Source of the DNA: an uncultured Flavobacteriaceae bacterium
GTDB taxonomy: Bacteria > Bacteroidota > Bacteroidia > Flavobacteriales > Flavobacteriaceae
Direction: 5' to 3'
Assembly: GCA_937901915.1 (NCBI GenBank)
Contig: CALGUD010000010.1
Coordinates: 1 to 55,179 of the forward strand
Length of the DNA: 55,179 bases
Part shown: one piece after another, positions 48,438-55,179 of the stretch
Position numbering within the stretch: position 1 is the stretch's first letter
Layout: each line of letters opens with the position of its first letter
Position numbers and translations under genes: made by a program
Notes under the pieces: model-generated
Seen by the model: the letters and a program-made list of their open reading frames with translations, nothing else
Databases searched by the model: none
Told to the model about the DNA's origin: nothing

Positions 48438-49517
48438 TTAATTTTTATTGAATGAAACACTGCCATAATCGGCACTAATTGTTATTTTGTTTTTACCGGT
48501 ACTTCCGTAATACCCTTCATAGTATTTATCATTACTACTTTCTCTTTTAATTTTGTATTCGAAACCCTCTCCGCCACTGAGGCCGGCGTACTCAAGTTTA
48601 AAATTAAAATTAAAGTGATAATCACTGTCATATCCTATTTTAATACCGGTATAATCGGTATGGATATCAACATTTCCCGCATCAGAAGCCAATTTGTCAA
48701 TTTTAATAGAACCATAATCCGAACGTATACTTACATTCCCATGTATTACACCAAATTTTGTAGTTAAATAATCTCCGATACCTTCTATATTTTTAGCGTT
48801 TTCAATAGAAATGCTCCCATAATCACATGAATATTTTACATTTCCTGCGTTTATAATTTTAGAAGTAGTATAGTCGGCACTGATTTGCAAATTTCCTGCG
48901 TTTTCAATTTCGTAACCTGAATAGTCAGCATTGATTACCCCATTCTTTATAAAACCAATAGTGGAGTTAGAAGTATAGTCAAATGAAAGCCTGTTGTTAT
49001 TGCCATTAAGCTCACCTACATGCAATTTTCCGTAATCACAGCTAATATTGGCATTTCCGTTTATTTTATTCAGGTTAATTGTACCATAATCGTTATTAAA
49101 ATCCACACTGTTGTTAACCGGAACTTTCACAGTATAATTAATTTCCATACTCACATTACTGCTGTTTCCCCAACTCCAACCCCATTTGTTGTCTTCAAAG
49201 AGTGTCGTTGCAGATACCATAGAAGATGAAGCACTAAACTCTACCTGGATCTCATTCAGTTTTTTCTGAACCTTATCCTCATTATTTCCATTTGTTTTTA
49301 TGTGAACTTCAATGACTACCCTGTTTTCGTTCCACGATGTAACATATAAGTTACCGTAACTGTTATTGATCTTTAACAGGGCATCGGAATTTACTTTAAA
49401 CTCCTTATTTATTTTTTTCTCTTTTGTATATCTGCCCTTCCATCCGGGATTATTTGCTGTTACTAAAACAGGTATTAAAAAGAGTATACATATAAATTTA
49501 AATAGCAATGTTTTCAT
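48438..49517 (-). CDS. DUF4097-like repeat protein, exported
   Basis: This gene encodes 359 residues with a signal peptide (MKTLLFKFICILFLIPVLVTA). The mature part is a beta-helix-type repeat in which (D/S)YG(S/K/T)-x-(S/N/K) and DYT occur at regular spacing (NNDYGTINL, SCDYGKLHV, SCDYGSISI, RSDYGSIKI, SADYGSVSF). This matches DUF4097/DUF4098-type adhesin-like proteins. The start overlaps the preceding anti-sigma-like gene by 20 bp, which indicates translational coupling. Confidence 0.85.
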   Translation of the reverse strand: MKTLLFKFICILFLIPVLVTANNPGWKGRYTKEKKINKEFKVNSDALLKINNSYGNLYVTSWNENRVVIEVHIKTNGNNEDKVQKKLNEIQVEFSASSSMVSATTLFEDNKWGWSWGNSSNVSMEINYTVKVPVNNSVDFNNDYGTINLNKINGNANISCDYGKLHVGELNGNNNRLSFDYTSNSTIGFIKNGVINADYSGYEIENAGNLQISADYTTSKIINAGNVKYSCDYGSISIENAKNIEGIGDYLTTKFGVIHGNVSIRSDYGSIKIDKLASDAGNVDIHTDYTGIKIGYDSDYHFNFNFKLEYAGLSGGEGFEYKIKRESSNDKYYEGYYGSTGKNKITISADYGSVSFNKN

Positions 49518-50058
49518 ATTCTGTTTGCTTTAATTGTTTTACATTTTCAATTTGTTCCAATACATCTTCAAGAAGACTAATCCTGATCTGGAAGTTTGTA
49601 ATCATGGCATGTAATAATTGCTTTGTGTTGCCATCCGCTACCAGGGATTTTTCAAGAGTTTTATAATCCTCTTCCAGTTTTTTTATTTGCTTCATAGCAT
49701 CTTCAATAACTTCTTTGGTATCCGGAGTTGCTTCGGCATTTATTTTCTCAATTTCTTTGTTTATGAGTGCAGTAAAATAAAACTGCGCTTTTTCAATTTC
49801 TTCCGGCACTTCTGCGGTTGTTTTCCGGTTTAAATCATTTGAAATATTTAATCCGACAGTTAAAAGAAAGACTATTGATGCAGCAATCGACAGGGGCTTC
49901 CACCATCTGATCAACCGGCTTCCGGATTTACCGGGAGAAGCTTTTGTTTCATTCAATTTTTGTAAAAAGCGGTCCTGATGTCCTGTATTTGGCTCTCCAA
50001 CATCAAACTGGCCTTCTAGCCGGTCAAATAATTCATCTAATTTGTCCTTCTTATTCAT
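49498..50058 (-). CDS. Anti-sigma-factor-like membrane protein
   Basis: This gene encodes 186 residues. A cytoplasmic N-terminus with KLDELFDRLEGQFDV is followed by one transmembrane helix (about 52-69, PLSIAASIVFLLTVGLNI) and a periplasmic helical domain (about 80-186) with coiled-coil character. There is no zinc-binding HxxxCxxC motif, so it is not a classic ZAS anti-sigma factor. Position and topology suggest it holds the sigma factor encoded just upstream; the start overlaps the sigma stop by 8 bp. Confidence 0.7.
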   Translation of the reverse strand: MNKKDKLDELFDRLEGQFDVGEPNTGHQDRFLQKLNETKASPGKSGSRLIRWWKPLSIAASIVFLLTVGLNISNDLNRKTTAEVPEEIEKAQFYFTALINKEIEKINAEATPDTKEVIEDAMKQIKKLEEDYKTLEKSLVADGNTKQLLHAMITNFQIRISLLEDVLEQIENVKQLKQTEYENIAI

Positions 50059-50611
50059 AGTTTCCTTCTATTAGTTTTTTTCTCAGGCTCTCCTTTGCCC
50101 TGGATATGGTTGTTCTGCAATTGGCATAGCTTATATCCATTATTTCACATATTTCTTCATGGTCATAGCCTTCAATTAAATATAAGGTCAAAGAAATTCT
50201 GTAATTGTCTTTCAGCATTTTCATGGTTTCCAACACTTTTTGAGCCTTTAGGTTTGTAAACTCATGGTCAAGAACAACTCCATCGGTATCTTCGACCTTA
50301 TTCAGTACTTTTTCCATAGGAATTTCATTCCTCTTTTGTTGTTTCCTGTAATGATAAATACTGTTATTAATTACAATTCGCTTAAGCCATGCTCCGAAGG
50401 TAACTTCGCCACTGAATGAATTGAGTTTCGTAAACGCGTTTAAAAACGATTCCTGCATCACATCTTCGGCTTCAAAAGAGTCTTTTACAATTCGCAGGGC
50501 TACGTTATACATAGCTTTGTAATAACGATTGTAAATCTCTAGTTGAGCACTTTGGCTACCTTCTTTACACAATTGTATTAATTGGTCAGTATTTAATTTT
50601 TTGTGGCTCAA
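50051..50611 (-). CDS. ECF-type RNA polymerase sigma factor
   Basis: This gene encodes 186 residues from a TTG start at 50611 (MSHKKLNTDQLIQLC). Region 2 shows AMYNVALRIVKDSFEAEDVMQESFLNAF (about 33-60) and FGAWLKRIVINNSIYHYRKQ (-10 recognition). Region 4 ends with SLTLYLIEGYDHEEICEIMDISYANCRTTISRAKESLRKKL (-35 recognition HTH). It heads the operon sigma / anti-sigma-like / DUF4097 / head-GIN, which implies control of envelope repeat proteins in response to an unknown signal. Confidence 0.92.
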   Translation of the reverse strand: MSHKKLNTDQLIQLCKEGSQSAQLEIYNRYYKAMYNVALRIVKDSFEAEDVMQESFLNAFTKLNSFSGEVTFGAWLKRIVINNSIYHYRKQQKRNEIPMEKVLNKVEDTDGVVLDHEFTNLKAQKVLETMKMLKDNYRISLTLYLIEGYDHEEICEIMDISYANCRTTISRAKESLRKKLIEGNYE

Positions 50612-50837
50612 AAAGTTGTTAGTTTAATATAAAGAGATGAATGAGTTCAATTTGTTACAGTTTGTGAAAATAAATTTTTATGTGTGAAGATAATAAGATG
50701 GAATGAAAGTATTTTAACCGCCTTGCATTAGTTTTTATGCTTCTTTATGTATGATTCAACGCTCTGTTATGAATTTATCTTCTCTTCTTTCATCACTTTT
50801 GTTCAAAAACTTTAAATTTTGACTCATAAACTGTTCT

Positions 50838-50853
50838 TGGCATAGCAATTGCC
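50838..50853 (+). promoter_or_regulatory. Sigma-54-type promoter upstream of lon
   Basis: TGGCATAGCAATTGCC fits the -24/-12 consensus TGGCAC-N5-TTGCW, with GG and GC exactly 10 bp apart. It lies 132 bp upstream of the chosen lon start, in the 373-bp gap between the sigma-factor gene and lon. The rest of the gap is AT-rich and shows no clear activator site. Confidence 0.6.
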
Positions 50854-50984
50854 TTTATATGTGGAATTATTTAAATGTAAATTGGTAATTTTGTGTAGTT
50901 TACATTCTTAATTGGTTAAATTAAATATTGAATAGGTGAAATTTAAACATTCTGTGTGACAGAATGACCTGCTATAGAAAAATT

Positions 50985-53435
50985 ATGAGCAAGACTAAAT
51001 TTTTAAACATTGACAATTTGTCATTTCAAAATATAGATGAAGATGCGGAATTAATCCCTTTAATGACTCCGGAAGATGAGGAAGAAATTAACAAGGAGAT
51101 ACTGCCCGATACTTTATCGATCCTCCCTTTAAGGAATACAGTTCTTTTTCCCGGGGTTGTAATACCTATAACTGCAGGAAGGGACAAATCTATTAAACTT
51201 ATAAAAGACGCCAATAATGGGAGTAAAGTAATTGGTGTGGTTTCTCAGAAGGATGAATCTATTGAGTCCCCTGAGGCTAAAGATCTTAACAAGGTAGGGA
51301 CTGTAGCGAGAATTTTAAGGGTTTTACAAATGCCGGATGGTAACACCACAGTGATCATTCAGGGAAAAAAACGTTTTGAAATAGAAGAAATTATTAGCAG
51401 TGACCCATATTTTAAGGCTACTGTAAAAGATGTAGGCGAATTAAAACCCGAGATAGAAAATCAAGAATTCAATACAATTATTGAATCTATTAAAGACCTG
51501 GCTTTGCAGATTATTAAAGAAAGCCCGAACATTCCTTCTGAGGCATCTTTTGCTATTAAAAATATCCAAAGTCCGTCTTTCCTGATCAATTTCATTTCAT
51601 CCAATATGAATCTGAATGTTCAGGAAAAACAGAAACTTTTAGAAAATGAAAATCTAAGGGAAAGAGCCTTAAATACATTAAGGCATATGAATGTGGAATT
51701 GCAAAAGCTTGAACTTAAGAATGATATTCAATCTAAGGTTAGAAGTGATATAGACCAGCAACAGCGTGAATACTTTCTTCATCAGCAAATGAAAACCATT
51801 CAGGAAGAGCTGGGAGGGGTTTCTTATGAAGAAGAAGTAGATGAGATGCGTGAGCGTGCAAAAAATAAAAAATGGAGCACTAAAGTTTCTGAGCATTTTT
51901 ATAAAGAGCTGGCTAAGATGCAACGTATGAATCCGCAAGTTGCTGAATATTCCATACAGCGAAATTATCTTGATTTATTTCTTGATTTACCATGGAATAA
52001 ATTTTCAAAAGACAAATTTGACCTGAAAAGGGCAGAAAAAATCCTCGATGAAGATCACTACGGGTTAGAGGATGTAAAAAAGAGGATTATTGAGTACCTG
52101 GCCGTATTAAAGCTAAGGAACGATATGAAGTCACCTATTTTATGCCTATATGGCCCTCCGGGAGTGGGAAAAACTTCATTAGGTAAATCTGTGGCTAAAG
52201 CATTAGGAAGGGAATATGTAAGAATGTCATTAGGAGGCCTAAGGGATGAAGCAGAAATAAGAGGACATCGAAAAACGTATATAGGGGCTATGCCCGGTAG
52301 AATTATACAGTCCGTGAAAAAAGCCGGCACGTCCAATCCTGTATTTATATTAGATGAAATTGACAAACTTTCATCAAGTCATACCGGAGACCCTTCATCT
52401 GCAATGCTTGAGGTACTGGATCCGGAACAGAATCATGACTTTTACGATAATTTTCTTGAAATGGGGTATGACCTGTCTAAAGTGATGTTCATAGCCACTG
52501 CAAATAATTTAAGTACTATTCAACCTGCGTTGTTAGACAGGATGGAAGTTATTAATGTTACAGGATATACAATTGAAGAAAAAGTTGAAATAGCCAAAAG
52601 GCATTTGCTTCCTAAACAATTAAACGAGCATGGATTAGCAAAAGTTCACCTTAAGATCGGTAAGAAAGAGTTGGAAAAAATAGTAGAAGGGTATACACGC
52701 GAATCGGGTGTTCGTGGTTTAGAAAAACAAATTGCTAAAATGGTTCGTTATGCGGCCAAATCTATTGCAATGGAAGAAGAGTACCATATAAAAATAAGCT
52801 CTGAAGATGTGGAAAAGGTACTTGGGCCGGCACGCCTGGAAAGAGATAAATATGAGAATAATGATGTAGCAGGCGTTGTAACAGGGTTGGCATGGACACG
52901 CGTTGGAGGCGATATATTATTTATTGAGTCTACTTTGTCAAAGGGTAAAGGAACCATGAACATTACCGGAAATTTAGGTAAGGTTATGAAAGAATCTGCC
53001 ACGATAGCATTAGAATATATAAAGTCTAATGCAGAGAAACTGAATATAGACCCGGAAGTGTTTGAGAAGTATAATGTACATATTCATGTGCCCGAAGGGG
53101 CAACTCCAAAAGATGGGCCCAGTGCAGGTATAACAATGCTTACTTCACTAGTTTCTTTATTTACCCAAAGAAAAGTGAAGAAAAGTATCGCTATGACAGG
53201 TGAAATAACATTACGTGGTAAAGTATTGCCTGTTGGAGGTATAAAAGAAAAAATTCTCGCTGCAAAAAGAGCAAAAATAAAGGAGATCATTCTTTGTGAG
53301 GATAATAAAAGGGATATTGAAGAAATTAAGAAAGATTACCTAACCGGACTTACATTTCACTATGTGAAAGAAATGGGTGAAGTTATTGACATTGCAATTA
53401 CAAATGAACAGGTAAAGAATGCCAAAGTTCTTTAA
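50985..53435 (+). CDS. lon: ATP-dependent Lon protease
   Basis: This gene encodes 816 residues from ATG 50985 (MSKTKFLNIDNLSF); an ATG at 50964 adds seven residues and is less likely. The N-terminal substrate domain (about 40-240) has LSILPLRNTVLFPGVVIPI. The AAA+ domain carries Walker A LYGPPGVGKTSLGKSV (about 387-402), Walker B PVFILDEIDKL and sensor ATANNL. The C-terminal protease has the catalytic Ser in TPKDGPSAGITM (about 712) and Lys in PVGGIKEKILAAKRAKI. It degrades damaged and regulatory proteins. A terminator follows at 53459. Confidence 0.97.
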   Translation: MSKTKFLNIDNLSFQNIDEDAELIPLMTPEDEEEINKEILPDTLSILPLRNTVLFPGVVIPITAGRDKSIKLIKDANNGSKVIGVVSQKDESIESPEAKDLNKVGTVARILRVLQMPDGNTTVIIQGKKRFEIEEIISSDPYFKATVKDVGELKPEIENQEFNTIIESIKDLALQIIKESPNIPSEASFAIKNIQSPSFLINFISSNMNLNVQEKQKLLENENLRERALNTLRHMNVELQKLELKNDIQSKVRSDIDQQQREYFLHQQMKTIQEELGGVSYEEEVDEMRERAKNKKWSTKVSEHFYKELAKMQRMNPQVAEYSIQRNYLDLFLDLPWNKFSKDKFDLKRAEKILDEDHYGLEDVKKRIIEYLAVLKLRNDMKSPILCLYGPPGVGKTSLGKSVAKALGREYVRMSLGGLRDEAEIRGHRKTYIGAMPGRIIQSVKKAGTSNPVFILDEIDKLSSSHTGDPSSAMLEVLDPEQNHDFYDNFLEMGYDLSKVMFIATANNLSTIQPALLDRMEVINVTGYTIEEKVEIAKRHLLPKQLNEHGLAKVHLKIGKKELEKIVEGYTRESGVRGLEKQIAKMVRYAAKSIAMEEEYHIKISSEDVEKVLGPARLERDKYENNDVAGVVTGLAWTRVGGDILFIESTLSKGKGTMNITGNLGKVMKESATIALEYIKSNAEKLNIDPEVFEKYNVHIHVPEGATPKDGPSAGITMLTSLVSLFTQRKVKKSIAMTGEITLRGKVLPVGGIKEKILAAKRAKIKEIILCEDNKRDIEEIKKDYLTGLTFHYVKEMGEVIDIAITNEQVKNAKVL

Positions 53436-53458
53436 TAGCTTATAAAATCTTATCGAAT

Positions 53459-53489
53459 AAATCCCCCGGGTATTCTCCTGGGGATTTTT
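53459..53489 (+). terminator. Intrinsic terminator of lon
   Basis: AAATCCCC (53459-53466) pairs with GGGGATTT (53480-53487), followed by further T. Confidence 0.85.
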
Positions 53490-53559
53490 ATATTATAATA
53501 TAATGTGGTTAATTATTAAATAGATTCATTTAATTTATCCTTTTCACTAAATTTACATT

Positions 53560-54735
53560 ATGAATTATATACTTTTTGACGGTACGGTTAGAAAAGCACT
53601 TTTGCCTTTTACATATACAAGGCCGGTTGCGGATATACGCATAGGTATTTTAACCATTCGTGAAAAATGGGAAAAATATTTAAGTTCAACCACCACCACT
53701 ATTACTGAAGATTATCTTTCGGGAAAATTCCCGATGGTGGAAATGGAAGAAAATGTTTTAATTAATGCTTCCTTTTTACCAAGTCAGGAATTAGTGGATA
53801 TAGTACAAAGACTCAAACATAATCAGGCAGTTTTTAGCGGTGATGAAATCATCGCTTTTTTTACAGAGAATACCCAGGAGAATGTAGATTTTAGTAAATA
53901 TGAAGCGATTGAATTTAAGAATAAGGTAACTCGGGTAGAGCATACCTGGGATATTTTTTCAAAAAATGGTGAGGCACTCGAAGCTGACTTTAAGTTATTG
54001 ACCGAAGGCAGGACAAGTGAACCTATTCCGCCAAGTAATAATGTAATTTCTCCTGAAAATATTTTTATTGAAGAAGGCGCAAAAGTTGAGTTTTGTACCT
54101 TAAATGCATCTACAGGGCCTATTTATATAGGAAAAGACTCTGAAATAATGGAGGGAAGTATAATAAGAGGAGGTCTGGCACTTTGCGAACATGCTGCAAT
54201 TAAATTAGGAGCCAAAATTTACGGGCCTACTACTATTGGACCGCATTGCAAAGTAGGGGGAGAGGTGAGTAATTCTGTCTTATTTGCATACTCCAATAAA
54301 GGTCATGACGGATTTTTAGGAAACTCTGTATTAGGGGAATGGTGTAACCTTGGCGCAGACACCAATAATTCAAATTTAAAAAACAATTATGCTCCCGTTC
54401 GTTTATGGAGTTATGAAACTGAGAATTTTGCCCATACAGGATTACAGTTTTGTGGACTTATGATGGGCGACCATAGTAAATGTGGAATTAATACAATGTT
54501 TAATACAGGTACTGTAGTAGGTGTAAGCGCTAATATTTTTGGTAGTGGTTTTCCAAGAAATTTTATACCAAGCTTTAATTGGGGAGGAGCGGCCGGATTT
54601 ACTACCTATAATATAAATAAAGCTTATGAAACTGCCAGAGCCATGATGGGACGTAGAAATGTTGAGTTTTCTGAAGAAGATAAAACCATTTTAACCCATG
54701 TATTTGAAGAAACAAAAAAATGGCGAATAGAGTAA
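53560..54735 (+). CDS. Alternative GlmU-like putative sugar nucleotidyltransferase / acyltransferase
   Basis: This gene encodes 391 residues. The N-terminal half (1-180) is a divergent nucleotidyltransferase-like domain starting NYILFDGTVRKALLPFTYTRPVADIRIG, without the canonical GmU-type LAAGxGTRM loop. The C-terminal half is a left-handed beta helix of hexapeptide repeats (IYIGKDSEIMEGSIIRGG, KIYGPTTIGPHCKVGGEV, VLGEWCNLGADTNNSNLK). This two-domain layout matches the Bacteroidetes alternative GlmU family (TIGR03991-like), thought to make UDP-GlcNAc for the envelope. It stands alone after lon. Confidence 0.88.
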   Translation: MNYILFDGTVRKALLPFTYTRPVADIRIGILTIREKWEKYLSSTTTTITEDYLSGKFPMVEMEENVLINASFLPSQELVDIVQRLKHNQAVFSGDEIIAFFTENTQENVDFSKYEAIEFKNKVTRVEHTWDIFSKNGEALEADFKLLTEGRTSEPIPPSNNVISPENIFIEEGAKVEFCTLNASTGPIYIGKDSEIMEGSIIRGGLALCEHAAIKLGAKIYGPTTIGPHCKVGGEVSNSVLFAYSNKGHDGFLGNSVLGEWCNLGADTNNSNLKNNYAPVRLWSYETENFAHTGLQFCGLMMGDHSKCGINTMFNTGTVVGVSANIFGSGFPRNFIPSFNWGGAAGFTTYNINKAYETARAMMGRRNVEFSEEDKTILTHVFEETKKWRIE

Positions 54736-54870
54736 TTTCAGTTAAGTAGTAACACGTTATAGTTGTAATATCAATTTTCACTACATTATTCATTCTTTCG
54801 GTATACGTTGTTTGTCAACTAACACCGATATAGCTACAATTAAATCTACTTTATTTTGTGATGGACTTAG

Positions 54871-55179
54871 GTTCCTGCTTTTAGAAGTTTTGTGGATATG
54901 ATCCAATTGTTTTTTACAGGCTACAAAGAAGTGGGAAATTTTGAAATCGGACCTTATTACAAACTTTATAGTTACAATGAACAAGAAGGTCATCGAATTA
55001 GGTTTGGGGGCAGAACCAGCAACAATTTCAGTACCAAAATAATGTTCAATGGTTATATGGCCTATGGTTTTACAGATGACATTGTTAAATATAGTGGAGG
55101 TTTGATGTATATGTTGGATAAAGACCCTCGTCAAGTTATAGAATTACAATATACTTATGATCTAGAGCAGTTGGGACAG
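54871..55179 (+). pseudogene. DUF5686-type outer-membrane protein fragment (truncated at both ends)
   Basis: The frame opens after a stop at 54868 and runs off the window end. It reads VPAFRSFVDMIQLFFTGYKE, then GNFEIGPYYKLYSYNEQEGHRIRFGGRTS and ends YTYDLEQLGQ. These are barrel motifs of DUF5686/carboxypeptidase-regulatory proteins, normally about 800 residues with a signal peptide, regulatory domain and plug-like region ahead of this point. None of that is present upstream; 54736-54870 holds only AT-rich sequence in which I see no gene. It is probably a 5'-truncated remnant, unless a frameshift or an ATG at 54898 lets a short protein be made. Confidence 0.65.

Noticed and set aside
54790..55134. 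Minus-strand 114-residue reading frame at the window end
   Set aside because: It is antisense to the DUF5686 barrel motifs, which are clearly the coding sense.

Overview
The window is low-GC DNA from a member of the Bacteroidetes, almost certainly Flavobacteriaceae. The evidence is Bacteroidetes-restricted gene families (the DUF4295 protein after L28 and L33, DUF3276/PUR, the alternative GlmU-like protein, a DUF5686 fragment, head-GIN proteins), lipoproteins with acidic export signals just after the lipobox cysteine (CSSDDD), TAnnTTTG-type -7 promoter boxes, weak Shine-Dalgarno sites and several TTG starts. Assignment below family level is not possible from this sequence alone. I see no rRNA, tRNA, CRISPR array, insertion sequence or prophage.

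Bases 1-8642 are an accessory locus: a polymorphic-toxin tip with an array of toxin and immunity cassettes. It opens inside a large toxin gene cut by the window edge, with its immunity gene 2 bp downstream. Then comes a second long toxin gene with an immunity gene 2 bp downstream, followed by a run of immunity-type genes. Three of these genes are preceded, within 4 bp or by a short overlap, by a short in-frame remnant of a toxin C-terminus. A fourth is frameshifted at a C-run. Three copies of a roughly 200-255 bp repeat (called R here) separate the cassettes. R carries a boxA-like stretch (GTTCTTTGACATA or GTTCATTGACATA), a conserved hairpin near its 3' end and a short conserved MKIA-SRE reading frame. 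Each R copy ends at or close to the start of toxin-derived sequence. This array is the most interesting part of the window.

Bases 8643-12540 hold three small lipocalin-like lipoproteins, two of them a recent duplication, and a large outer-membrane beta-barrel protein with a coiled-coil tail. The barrel may belong with the toxin system.

From 12550 to the end the region is mostly core chromosome: pheT; a membrane protein with a possible N-terminal HTH; an SGNH esterase; a baeRF protein; htpG; fabH; a TonB-receptor-like barrel; a CoA-binding protein; a Na+/solute symporter; recR; a lipoylated E2 acyltransferase; a DnaQ-type exonuclease; a FAH hydrolase; an orphan Hpt protein; cinA; rpmB-rpmG-DUF4295-ftsY; a serine hydrolase lipoprotein; a PUR-family protein; an ABC exporter; nusB-DUF1573-yajC; and a YoeB/YefM toxin-antitoxin pair flanked by REP-like repeats. 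Next is a damage-repair group (photolyase, methyltransferase, SRPBCC, DinB-like, two msrB), then an M48 protease, an Atg22-like MFS transporter, an ECF sigma / anti-sigma-like / DUF4097 / head-GIN operon, lon behind a sigma-54-type promoter, and a GlmU-like acyltransferase. The window ends inside a DUF5686 barrel fragment that lacks its N-terminus.
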